Below, piece by piece: positions 1 to 12,749 of a DNA stretch of 64,000 nucleotides. Source of the DNA: Plectrocnemia conspersa (taxonomy: Eukaryota; Arthropoda; Insecta; Trichoptera; Polycentropodidae); contig VTFK01000519.1 of the NCBI GenBank assembly GCA_009617715.1, positions 88,501 through 152,500 of the forward strand. Reading direction: 5' to 3'. How positions within the stretch are numbered: position 1 is the stretch's first letter; each line of letters begins with the position of its first letter. The notes under the pieces are model-generated. The model did no database searches. It saw nothing but the letters and a program-made list of their open reading frames with translations, and had not been told where the DNA came from. A program made the translations under genes and the position numbers.

Positions 1-2082
1 ACAAGGGTATATAACCCAAAAGATAAAATTCAGCAGATTTTATGATGTAAATAAATTTCATTTTTATATTTTTTTCTATCACAATAGATTATTATATTTT
101 GTAGTTATTATAAACAAACTCATTACCATGTAATAAGATTGTTGTAAAATAAAGTTGTCAAAATTTTTTTTTCGTACTTATTTTTTACTAATATAATTTA
201 CTACAAAACATACCAATATTTTATAATAATTATATTAAGACTCGCTCTATTCATACTTAACATGTCCCATTTTATATCATAATTGAATATTTAACATAAT
301 ACCCTTCAAGCCGATGATTGATGGGGCAATTCCTTTAAAAAATCTAAAAGCATTAAGCTCTGTATTTTATCGTATTAAATAATGAGATAATATGATACAC
401 ACACGACAGTATTCTTAAATTTCGTGTGAGGATATATCTTAATCTAATTAATTTGTTTATGTGACTTTATGTGCGTGAATTTGAATCTTAAAGCTAATTG
501 CTATTCGACTCCACATTTGATAAATTCTTTCAAGAAGGTCAAAGTAATACTAAATATATTGATTTTAGTGAAAGCATAAAGCTTCGCAAAATGAATGACC
601 AATGTATTTATAATACTTAGTGAAAAAGTTCGTTGATATATCGCTCTCCTGGTATTTTACTAAATGGATATAAATTTAAAAGTGTTCACAGTTTTACTTT
701 AGCTTGATATATTTATGTTTAAATATATATTTACACTTTAATAAGCTATTTTACTTTTATATACAAAATTATTTTACCGCTGCGCGTTAAGCAAATTGGG
801 GACAAATCCGTGATGATCATTAAGCTTTCATGTCCTTCTGTTTTACTAAAAATTTACGCAGTCAGTCCACGCAAAATAAGCCATTACACAATTCCGGTGT
901 TGTATTATATGTAAATATCACCCGAAGGTTAAGTCATCAAAAAACGTCCCCAGTATATAAATTTATCTAGAAAGGTCGACCACAGGATCGTAATTAAATA
1001 TGCGCTGGCACAAAGCTGAAAATTTTTCACAGCCTAATGCTTGACTATCTGAAAGATTTATTATTTCCACAATTATTTTTAAAAATAGAAGACAGACATA
1101 GTGTGCTGAATGAAAAATCTTATCGGTGTAAGACGTAAAGCCTCAGAGGACAGATCATGTTTTTGCCATTAGGATATACACAATAAGCTTCGCTTTGGGA
1201 ATGAAAAGTTCTACTATCTTAAAGGGTATTACGCTCGTTAAATTTCGATGCGACCTTTCGCATTCAGACCAATGTCACAAATGTATGTGTATATTCTGCT
1301 ATATCGTCAAAACAGTGCACAATAATCTGCTTAATAAGAAAATATCCCTGAAGCCGTATAATGGACCAAGAACTTATTATAATGAAGATTCTTCACCACA
1401 ATATAATATTTTACTCTTAATATATGTACATTATATATATCTAATTTTTTTTTGAAAATCTCTTGTAAGTAACGAATTATGCTATAGATTATTATTTTAT
1501 TGTTATTAGACCCTTTGTCAAAACGCGTTGCTATTTCATTTTCATAGCGCTAACTGAGCTATTAGGGTACACCCCAAACAATTTTTTATTCCAAATCGAT
1601 CGATATTTTTAATTAATAGCAGCTAATTCAGAATATCTTGTTTTGATACGGGCATATCTCTATAATGAAATAATATACCAGAAGTACTAGATTTTTTTAA
1701 ATCTGTACATTTTATTTGTTGAAAACGATATCTTCATGGCTTAGAATTACGATAATGTGAACGCCTATATTGTTTGAAAGCAGAGACGGAGAAAAAAATG
1801 TTGCTTATTCTGGGGGATTAATCTAAGTAGTTTTATCGGGGTAGGATATCAGAGTGGAATAATATTTTACAGTATTTACGTATTTTTTATTCTATAATAT
1901 TTACTAAAACATTTATTACTGAAATTAATATAATGGTACTTTTACCATGAGTATAATAAATAAATATACAAGAGACAAATATTTTGGCAATAAATATTGA
2001 GATATTTTAAAATAAATATGAAATGTGCAATAATTAAAATAAAAATATAGTAATAAATCATATAAATAATAATCATAAGTCA

Positions 2083-2127
2083 CACTAGCTGTCAGTACCT
2101 CACGACACCGAGGTACCGATGCTAGTG
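2083..2127. repeat. Imperfect hairpin, about 18-bp arms
   Basis: CACTAGCTGTCAGTACCTC and GAGGTACCGATGCTAGTG flank an 8-nt loop and pair except for a few central positions. Possibly the core of a small foldback element. Confidence 0.55.
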
Positions 2128-2892
2128 AGTGTACGAATACCGGATTTTAAATATTATTTTGGCTTCGTACTGATTTTTTTGAATCTATTTTTAAATAAAC
2201 CGTTTTAAGCGATTTTAAATGATAGTCGAAATGGTTCAATCTATAAAAAACTACTTATCATTCTCAATTTATTTGAAAATAGGTTTACAATTAAGCTAAA
2301 TATTTACAGAAGAAAACATTTTATAGTATTTAAAACTTAATAAAAATTAATATTGTATATATTTTTAAATTTTGTTTAAAATTTAACTAGATAATAATTG
2401 TACGGTAAAATCCAGTTTAATAAAGCTCACGGTACTAAAGAAAAAAATCGTTATACTGAAAATTCGTTACATTAAATGTAAGGAAGATGCTATATTTTTA
2501 TTTTATTTTTAATTATTATATTACTACAAAATCAAAAAACCTCTTATAAGATCGATAGATCATATTTTTTTTGTCAATTTTAAGAATACTGTAATGAACA
2601 CAATAAAATTTGTTAAAAAATGTTTTATAAAAAAAGTTCGGCGAAACACCTTGAATGTTGCTTGTGAATACATCCGGCACATGCCAAGTCAAGGTCAAAC
2701 TGAATTCGAAAAAATATGGTCAAGTTGTAACGTCATTCTTAAATTCGGATCAAAATATTATGTTATACTGAGATCAGTCTTCGTTACAATGAAAACATTT
2801 TGTATGAAAGTTTTTCGGGGATAAATTACAGATTCGTTATACAGGGAATTTCATTATATGACTGATATAAAATAATATTATGTTACAACTTA

Positions 2893-3530
2893 CTGACGCT
2901 TCAACACAATCGATCACCTATAGTTGCTGAATGTGAGCCATTATAAGTCATTGGTTGTGTTTTAGCGTTTTTAGGTGTTTGAGGGCACGTTTTAACGTTT
3001 GTTAGAACACAATTTTATCATAATTTTAAATTTTAGTTATAAGAACGTTTTTAGTCGCACTATAAGTTACTTTATAAATAAAAAAAGGTGTTTATATGTT
3101 TTATGTGTAAATATAAAAACCAGTTTTTAAACACATTTACTAATTATAACGAAACAATAAACTCAAAAAATCAAGCACCTAATCTATTACTTTAGACCAA
3201 AAGTGAAAATTTTGGAACCTCTGTCTATTTTTATTAAAAAATATTTTGATTTAAATATTTTTTAAGGTAAATGTTTTTTCTGCGCAGCATTATATTTTTT
3301 AATAATTAATAAGCGCAAATTGTTTTTACTTTATTTAAAATTTATAATAGACTAAGCATATTTAAAATATAAACTAAGAATATTTGTGATCCATAATAAA
3401 ATAAAAAAATATTTTTTAAATTAAAAAAAGTATTTTAAATAAATCTTGAAATTTTATTCTGAAATTTAGTTTCAAAAATATTTAAATTAGTGTTATACAA
3501 TTTTGTGTAGTTTCCTTTCGAAAGCGTCAG
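2893..3530. mobile_element. 638-bp TIR element, possibly Tc1/mariner-type
   Basis: CTTACTGACGCTT (2889-2901) is repeated inverted as AAGCGTCAGTAAG (3522-3534). Read as TA target duplications around CTGACGCTT ends, this suits a TA-inserting element. The interior is AT-rich and non-coding. The inverted repeat is only 13 bp, so chance is not fully excluded. Confidence 0.4.
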
Positions 3531-5177
3531 TAAGAGGGATTTTTGAAACAGAATGTGTTTAGTAGTTGGTTATTAATAAATAGTACTTATTTTGAAACTT
3601 TGCCCCTTTTTGATGGAAATATTTTATCAAGCGAAATTTTAAAAATTCTCTAAAAACTATAATTTTAAATTGCCAACATTCGCAAAGTTTAAAGTACAAC
3701 TTTTTCTGAATAGAGAAGCTAATACAAATCCACATTATTCATATTGAACATATTTTTCTTATGTTAAAAAAATATTTTTTTTAGAATTTGATGATTTTTC
3801 TACATGTTTAATAATGTATAAGTGTTATACAATTTGAATCGAAAAAATCAATTGCGTAATTAATTTTCAAGCGCGCCCAAAACCGGGATTTCCCTTAACT
3901 CTCAAATTCTGTCAAGCGCCCGCTGCGCGCAGTTGGGTACAATTAAATAAACAGTGAAATATGCTATAATCACAGCATTTTTCTTACAAAGTGTCCATTG
4001 AAGATGGCTTTAGTAGCACTTGTAAATATAGACAATATAATCAAAACTAAAAAATATAAGTGCGCCAGGAAGTGTTTGGTTATATGAATTATATATCATG
4101 GTTATTCTAACAAAATTACTATTGACTTTCTAGGACCAAATATAAAACTACAAACAGCAGTGATTTGGCAATTAAAGGTAAACATACCAATGTTAATTAA
4201 ACATATTACAATGGTATTATTAGCATGGTGTAAACAAAAAGTTACATTTTACCCACTATGTATGTTAGTATCGTTAACGAATAATTAAAATATGACGTAT
4301 TACGACAACTTTAAAGAAAATAAAGATATGCCAATCTACGTGTTTAATACTCTACGGTAATTTCTGTTAATTTTGTACTTCAGTTGTCGCTCAAATTTAA
4401 TTTATGGATTGTTTTAGAAGTGAAAATGTGTTCAATGTTTAACTCTTGATATGGCTCTTATTGTTTTAATTGTTTTTCAGAAACAATGACATAATTTACA
4501 CAAACTACATAAGTTTGATGTAACTGAATATACTGAATTTGGCTGTTCAAAAAGAGAAATGATTGCACAGAAGAAAAATTGTTACAAGACCATGACGTAA
4601 ATAAATATTTTGCCACATCGGAATTAAAAATAACCCATTGTTAGATATTTTGGCTTTCGATTATTCTAGGTATGCAATCACATATTTATAATCATTGCAA
4701 AATGTCGCCTATTAGATAACATCCAAGAAACTACACATTTATAAGCTGTCCGATTTTATCGACATTAACTTTCAATCCTCATACATACTAAGAATACATT
4801 ACACATTTACGTTTAAAATGTAACTGTTTTTTTTGCAATTCGAGTAATTAAATTTAGTCAAATCTAACGAATAATATTGTAAAAAAAAACTCACTTTTTG
4901 GCCTTGGAGCCCGTCGAGGGGAATTCAAAATTTGCAGATTTCATTACGAAGATTGTTGTATGATTGTTTATCTAGTTAAATCAATGTATTCTTATAATCC
5001 TTATACGCATTATGTATATATTTTATTTTTATGGTTATAACATACCTAGTTAATTTGCAATCCGATTATTTATATTCAGTCCAATCGAACAACGCACATA
5101 ACGACTTAAAGAAAATTATCGTCGCGTAGCAATATTTTAATAATAAATAATAATTATTTAAAACTGTTGTCACGTTA

Positions 5178-5366
5178 GGCCGGTTTCACACGTGCCGGAT
5201 GGATTCGCCCGGTGCCGTGTAGTGTTGTATGGGCTAGTACTGACGACCATTTCAGACGTGCCGGACGAATCCATGCGGTGCCGGCCCAACGCTGCCCATA
5301 CAACACCACCCCCACTACACGACGCCCAGTGTCGGCCAAATCCAACCGGTACGTGTGAAACCGGCC
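5178..5366. mobile_element. 189-bp MITE, PIF/Harbinger-like
   Basis: Perfect 16-nt terminal inverted repeats GGCCGGTTTCACACGT, continuing with further matches, flanked by TTA on both sides (5175-5177 and 5367-5369). A 3-bp TWA target duplication and GG-starting ends are typical of PIF/Harbinger. The interior is partly self-complementary (GTTGTATGGGC against GCCCATACAAC). The open frames on both strands here are by-products of the palindrome. Confidence 0.7.
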
Positions 5367-6014
5367 TTACTGTCTGCCATCTTGTTTTATATTTGAATGC
5401 TTGTTTTTCATTGGTCGACAACAAAAGAATATATTAGCGGAGGCTTGAAATATCATCGTGCCACAGCTTACATTTATCTAATACAAATCAGTCGAGAATC
5501 TAATATTTCACATTGTGTAAGCAATTCTTATACATAATACGTATACGTTTTATAACAAGCTCCTGCGAACATAACAACGTAATCCTAATTGAGTATGAGA
5601 TACGATTCAAAATCTATTACTTGAAAAAGCGATAAAGCAAAGTGGTGTCTTGAATTTAAAACTGATAAACTGTTTAAATATAATTAAATAATTTAATACG
5701 CATTTAATGATAGATGAACTTCATAAAATTTTTTTAAATGTCAAGTGTCGAGTGCCAAAAACGGGAGCAGTCAGGTTTTTTATTATTATTTATTTATTGT
5801 AAATCTTTTATTATTTGTTTAATAAAAATCGGTTTGATAAAAGCAAATTAGTTATTTAACAGTTATTTTTTAAATATTTTTTTCAATAATTTTCTTAACC
5901 AAAGTTAAAAATTATTATTATATAACACATAAATATTTGCTATTTATTATATAGAATGTTACAAATGCTTATTTTTTAAGCTCATTTATTAATAAATTCA
6001 ATGTGTATTTTTAG

Positions 6015-6088
6015 GCATTTGCGGGGGACGAGAAAGTTTCGACTTTTAAGAAAGGAGAAGCTATCTCTGAAATATATCGCTGTTTAAG
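6015..6088 (+). CDS. Possible exon with GC-AG donor, unidentified
   Basis: Starts right after ttttttag-like acceptor tgtatttttag. An open frame reads AFAGDEKVSTFKKGEAISEI then YRCLR, to a perfect non-canonical donor AAG|GCAAGT at 6088. If the donor is not used, the frame continues to TAA at 6129-6131. The composition is more protein-like than the AT-rich surroundings, but length is short and no family is recognised. It has the same strand as the candidate exon 4.2 kb downstream, so both could belong to one gene. Confidence 0.25.
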
Positions 6089-9000
6089 GCAAGTTGAATT
6101 TAAAGAACAAATAATTAATATTAGACATTAATTAAAATTATTGAAAAATCAAAGAAAATAATTGTATAATATTCGCCTTTTTTTATTTTTTTTTATTTAC
6201 CACTCATTGAAACATTAGATTATTAGAAATTTTGTGCGCATTAAGAGGCTAAAAAATGACTTGCACTTTGGAAAAGAGAAACTCACTTTGATTGATAAAA
6301 AATGTTTTCCACAGTCATAATAAATTCAATATATATACATTGCAAATATGATTTGTATCATCTATACTTATTTACTTATTATTATTTTTTAAGATCGACT
6401 GATTTGATCTTAAAATCTCTATAATATATTAAGTACATATATGTTTTTTGTTTAAACACATATTATTTTGCATGTGGCAAATATATTTAAAACTAAGTAA
6501 AATATATTTTTATGTATGTCTTATATTATGTACTCGTGGTTCTCCAAGGAGCTTAAAAAGCAAAATGTACTTTATCTCGTGCAACATAAATCTAAGCTTT
6601 ATTTAATATTTATTTTTACTTAGCTCAAAACTCGGTTGAGTATATTTTTAAAATATACTTTAAAACTATCTTTAAAAACTAATATGTATGTATTATATTA
6701 TTACACTTATTAGCCTAAAGCTTAAGCTACTAAACTTAAACAGTATAATATGTAATATTAACAAACGATGTACCGTACATATTCCAAACATTGTGTAATT
6801 ATTTAATTTAGTATATGCAATATAATACTCGTTCTAATTTAGCTTCCATCGGATGTTTTTATCAACCCACATGCAATTAATTAAGTTAAAATTCAGTTAA
6901 TTACCTAACCCTGAACTTTAATAAATTTTGGTAAAATGAAATAATACATCAAGCTATATTTAGAGCTATTTCACAAATTGTTGCAACGTCATATTGTCGA
7001 CCGATTTACATGTAGAAAATTAAATACGCTCAAAGCACATAGTTTTAATTGCAGTATTGTCAAACGTTTGGTATGCAGAGCTAACAATGCTGGCGAAAGT
7101 AATTAATTTAAAATTTCACCACACAGATTCAGTTTCCTGGTATTTTGTTATATTACTGAAACTCAGAGATTTATAATTAAAATAACAATAAACAATATTT
7201 TGGATAATTTTCAATTTAGATATATTGAAATATAAATTAATATTTAGCAAATAATCTGAATATGGATCAACTTGTATAGGATTAAGGTCTGCATTTAAAA
7301 ATTGTTCTATTAAGCGACAGATTGCAGCATTTTAAGAGGATGATTTTATAATTACAGTTAATAAAGTATCATTATTAGTAATAGCAGTACCATAATTTCA
7401 TATGATAAAATGTTTTGTCTTATTCTGTATTGAGATGAGATATAAATTAAAAACGTCAATGATAAATTTTATTTATGGCAACTGTTATTTTGATGAAACA
7501 ACACATATTTTATTAGCATTCTATTTAAATTTTTTTATGCTGTAAGAATATGTGCTAATCCTTTGACAAAATTGTATAGATTGTATAAATTCATTATGAA
7601 TATCTGTAAGGAAATTTAAAAAAAAATGCAGAAATATATTATTAATTAATAGCTTTTAGAACCACTTTTCAATAAGTTTTTATTTTATTTCAAATAATTA
7701 TAACCAAGTATATTAGCTTCATACACATTTTGAATAGAGTATAGAATTCTAAAAAAAAAATTAAAAAATGGTGATCATGGCAGGAACAATGTTGTCGAAA
7801 TATATTATTCATTGAAAGTTGCGCATAATAGAATTTAGACCCACCTTTCAATAGAGTATAAAATTAAAGAGGCACAAATTCACCGAAATTTGTTAGTAGA
7901 TCGTTTTATTTTTTTAATAACTGTCAAGATTATATGTTCTCTCTCATGCTCGTTTTTTATTGTATTTATATAACACATACCCTTATAAAGTAAATATACC
8001 TTTAGAAGGCAATATAAAAGGAATTGAAAATAAGCTTTTCTCAAGAGAGCTATTATTATTATTGAAAATATTTTTTAAATGTTTTTAAAAAAAACATTTT
8101 TTACTAATGAATTTATTATCATTATTCTGTATATATAAAGCTGCAATCTTGTACATAAAAATATTTAAGAAAATCAGAAAATAACTAAACATAAATTATT
8201 TATACAAAAAAAAAATATAATATGCTCACGCTTTCGTAAACATAAAGGCTATGCAATATATGTAAAATTAATATTTATAAAATAAAACAACACTCTTAAG
8301 ACTTTTCCTATCGAAAGTAGAGCTTTCATATAATCTTTCACATTAAGGAAATTTCATACATACAAGCGAATTTATTTCTCACGAACACGCAATTTTTCGT
8401 TCTATTATATGTGTTTCGTATATTTAGCTTGTGTTATTAATATACATAATAATTCTATAAACCAAAAAAAAAAATTTTTTTATTAAGATCGAAAATAAAT
8501 ATTCATCGTTGTATTATGCAATAAAGATTTAAATTATTTTAAAAGTATCTCGTGAATATTTAACGTTTGCAATCGCCGATCTCATTCCTTACTTTCATTT
8601 GAGAAATATGAAAATTAAACTTTACAAAGTTTTCTCGTAAAATTTAATTTTTCATTTGTATTCGCCTTTTTGTCTGTGTAGCGGTTCAAGCAGAAACAGT
8701 TTTACAGGAAGTGTGAAATGAAATTAAAAATCCAATTGAAATAATAAAATGTTGTGAAAAGTAATTGAATTTTATTTTTCTTTTGCATATATTTATCGAT
8801 TTATCTGTACACGTTCTTGATATAAAATTTATTATGTAAAATAAATAGATATATGGAGAGCGAGCGAGTATTTCGTAATTTAATAATAAAGTCATGTTTA
8901 ATATATGTAGTATATATATATAGTATTATTATTATATAAAGCTTACAATAAAATGTGTTTTTTTAAATTAAAATATTAACTAATGTTATTATATATTTTT

Positions 9001-10248
9001 TATTTGCTCTCATGGGGTTAATATAACGTTGATATATTTATTAAATAAATAAGCTTAATTAAGTTTTCTGAAATATAGCTAAAACCGTATTGTATTTTTA
9101 ATTGCAATTTTATTATGTTAATACAAAAACATTTTTTTTCTTTTTCACAAATTAAGAATAATGATAAATACGTAACTTTATATTATACAACTAAATAACG
9201 TTCATTAGAATATACATATATTTTATACTACACACACAAAAATGTTAAAAATATATGCAATTTGTATGCTTACGCACTTAAATATATTAATAAAATATTA
9301 TATATTGTATTAAAAACAATGATCTTTATCATAAGCTTACATATTAAATTATGCATTATTTTTTTTTAAATTATTCATGTAATTTTTTGCCCCGTAAAAA
9401 ATTAAAACATATTTCCTAAATATTCTGTATTATGTTTTTATATATTAATCAAAGGCCAAGCTACTTACCGATCTTTTTATATGCACTCATATGTGTGTGT
9501 CAACAGTCATTATTATTTTTAATTATTTAAATATAGGATTAAATTAAAGTAAATTAGTGATAATCACAAGTCCAATATAACGGTAAAGGTAAGGTAAAAG
9601 TTTAAAAATATGATCAAGTTTATAAAGAGTAACCGACGATACGAACTTATTGAACGAGGGCGAAACGTGCACTGAGAGTAAAAGCTGTGGGGAAATTCCC
9701 ACTCCCCCCAACAGATAAGAGCTTGTCAAAACTTTCATAATGAAAATATTATATATATAGAAAGCTTAAGTAAGATTTCCACTTGTACTATTTATGATTC
9801 ACTTTAATATAAATCATATTGTATTTTTTATCACTTTTTAATAAATTTTACAATTCCATTACAAATAAATATTAAATCTCGAATAAAATAATAAATCAAA
9901 ATTTAATTTATAATACAGATAATGAAATCATTGAATATTATGATTATTTTGGCCTACTTATATATATATTATATATGTAGGTCACGACGTGAAATCAGGT
10001 TAGGATCGATAAATCAAAGTTTTGTTTCACCTAGAAGCTATTATAATATTATAATTTAGTTGACTTTGCTATGAATATTTGTCGTTAGTTATGTCTTATT
10101 ATGCAATTATAATATGTATATGTCATTAATATTATGAAGATATACATATGCGTTTCAGTGAAATCATATCCGAATATATTTTCATCTGTATGTTTTTATT
10201 ACAAAAAATTATACAATATAAACCATTTTATAGTGACTTTATTTGCAG

Positions 10249-10398
10249 ATTTCCGTTCTTGACTGGATGTAAAAAGTTCTGTGCTCACTGCAGCGGCTCA
10301 GAAAGCGCAGCTGTTGTTGGAGGCAAGGGCGGAGCCCAGGCGGTAGGCCAAATAGAGCTGCATTTATATTTAACCACTGAAAATACTCATAACCGCAG
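10249..10398 (+). CDS. Candidate internal exon of an unidentified gene
   Basis: Preceded by ttatttgcag and followed by gtattg, with an open frame of 49 codons plus split codons at both sides (1 + 147 + 2 nt). The peptide begins FPFLTGCKKFCAHCSGSES, then AAVVGGKGGAQAVGQIELHL, then YLTTENTHNR. It has a C-x3-C-x2-C cluster and a Gly/Ala-rich turn before an amphipathic strand. GC is well above the flanks, and third codon positions are more A/T than the first two. I do not recognise the family and see no partner exon with certainty. It could also be part of a decayed mobile element. Confidence 0.4.
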
Positions 10399-10490
10399 GT
10401 ATTGTTTCAATTTAATAATAATGTTTTACTCAATTAACCTATTAACAAATAACACGACTCCAAACAATTTAATTTCTAAATATCTGAAAC

Positions 10491-10605
10491 ACGATAGATG
10501 AGTGGAATAAGCCTCTGATTATCGATTTGAAAAATTTGGGTTTGAATCTTATATGAATTATGTGTTTTTAATCTCTATTGTTTCTGCGAGTTTCGAATTA
10601 GTGAT
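10491..10605 (+). repeat. tRNA-derived SINE relic
   Basis: ATGAGTGGAATAAGCCTC resembles a pol III A box, and 25-35 nt on, GGGTTTGAATCT resembles a B box (GGTTCGANTCC), followed by a non-tRNA body. Spacing is right for a tRNA head but the arms no longer pair, so it is not a functional tRNA. It lies about 100 nt past the candidate exon at 10249-10398. Confidence 0.45.
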
Positions 10606-12534
10606 TATTATATAATTTTCATACATCATTACAGAATATGTTTACCACGATTTTCCTAATCTCACGGATGAATATCATGATGATTAATTAAATCAAGCTA
10701 GTACTGCATTATTTTCAAATAATAATATATATAATGTATGTATTCATCAAAATCAAAATTCATACTTGTACAGTTCTTACTTATATATATTTTTACATGT
10801 TTTCTGTAGCAGCAAAATGGAAAGTGTCAGTCATAATACATCTATAGATCATATCTCAATTCGTCTACCATGGTTCATGGTAGATGTTCATTTTTCAAAC
10901 AACGATTAATTAGTTATTTGACTAGCAGACCTTTTCTCAAATGTCCTATCGATGGCTACCTGTTACCACTATGTAATTTTCAACTAAAATTATTTTTTGC
11001 CATCGTCCTGTTATTGGGTGTGAAAAATAGAATAACAAAGGTAACTTTAAATTTAAAATAAATTAAAGAGCTCTTAATAGCTAAATTAATATAATATTGT
11101 GACTAATACACTAATGATATAAATATATTAATGCTACTTAAACATAGTTTAAGCACCATCATAGTGCCTACCTGTCAAGTATCAATTTGTCAATATCGCT
11201 ATAATCAGAACTTTTTTATATATTATAGAATACGAATATAAATACTCTTGTCATATATACATAAATATATTTTTATTGACTAATCGTCACTTTTCACTAA
11301 AATATTTATAAAATATTTAAATATAAAACTATATTTCACTTAAAAATTATGTATCTTTCATTATATCTATTATATGTATATATTAAAAAAAATATTATTG
11401 TGAATATTTTAATTAAAAAAAATTTTTTCTGCTTATATAAATATTTATGTTAATTATAAAAGCTCTTTTAAAGCTTTTATTATTTTCTTATATAGTACAT
11501 ATATATTTATAAGACGATTAAATTTTCTTAAATGTATATCAGACTGTTTACCAATAAATATTATTAAATGGTAATTTTTCCAATTTATGTGCTAAATTTT
11601 AATATGTTCAGCATTTTGCTTTTTAGGTAAATCTTATTTATTAATTTATAATTAAAACCATGTCATTTATTAAACCTAGTTATAAAATACATTTTCCTAT
11701 GAGAAGTTTTCCTCTTTAAACACAACTAGTCCCCTGGGGCAAATCATATTGCAAAGAGAACAGTTTAAACATGATAGTACTCTTATTATAAACTGGTATT
11801 AAATTTGTTATTAAAATACTTAAATAAAAACATGACACTTCATGTTGGATATTACAGTTTAATAAACATTTTTTTATATATATGATTAACAAAAGTCGTA
11901 GATGATAAAAATATATATATATTATATTTAAAATAATTTAATTATAAATTTAATAAAAAAAATCAATAGAATTAAAATTATTGAAAATATTATAATGTAA
12001 ATTCCAAGTTTATAATAATTTATAATTAGGTTAGATAATCATATATGGGGGCTACATTTTTTTAACTATACTAGTTTTGTAGCATTAATTGTGTTTTGTG
12101 TAAAAAATTTTGTGTTATTTTTTAAAACAAATTTTATCAAAATGTATGAAAAAAAAGCTTATGATAATTTATCAAACAATTAATACATATTATATTACTA
12201 TATTTATCATATTTTATATTGGTTCTTTGAGAATGCTTGGTCTAACTTCACCTTAAAAATCATTCCTTTTGGAAATATTTGTGGCAAGGCGTCAGTCCGA
12301 TAATTACAAAGAACGATATACACAATATTTATTTGATGCGAGTTTCAAAGCTTATGAAGCGAATAATTAGATAGGTTTTTGTAATAATCAATAGCTTTTG
12401 AATGTTTGTTTTATTAAGCTTTTTAATGATTTCTAAATGTTATTGTTAAAATTTGCATATTCAATTATCAACAATTTTTAATATTTGCATCTTAATTTAT
12501 ACACATATATGTAAGTGTTTTCATTTGAAATATA

Positions 12535-12749
12535 TACTATAATAACGCAGATTGGATTATTAAGTAGGCAATAAAATCTGCATACACTTACCTAAGCTTT
12601 GCCATTGCATATAGGATGCAGAAATTTCTGTCTGACCATGGCGTTGTATGCATTCTATTTTATTAGCATAACATATTGTTGGTTTAATTTACATGTCCTA
12701 GAAATATCTAAGAGCAAAACTTATTATTTCAATTATGTATTACATAAGC
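12535..12749 (+). repeat. Dispersed repeat family B, copy 1
   Basis: Blocks in order: TATAATAACG-AGATT-GATTATTA, ATCTGCATA, TTGCCATTGCATATAGGATG then CAG, GGCGTTGTATGC, ATTAGCATAACA, AGAAATATCTA, and TTATGTATTACATAA. The same order occurs at 39878-40085 and, inverted, at 41741-41945. Non-coding and non-autonomous; class not determined. Confidence 0.6.

Noticed and set aside
1195..1455. 86-codon plus-strand frame with several Cys
   Set aside because: No motif, no splice or transcript-like context; ends in AT-driven residues.
5170..5437. Overlapping open frames on both strands
   Set aside because: They lie on the Harbinger-like MITE and follow from its palindromic structure.
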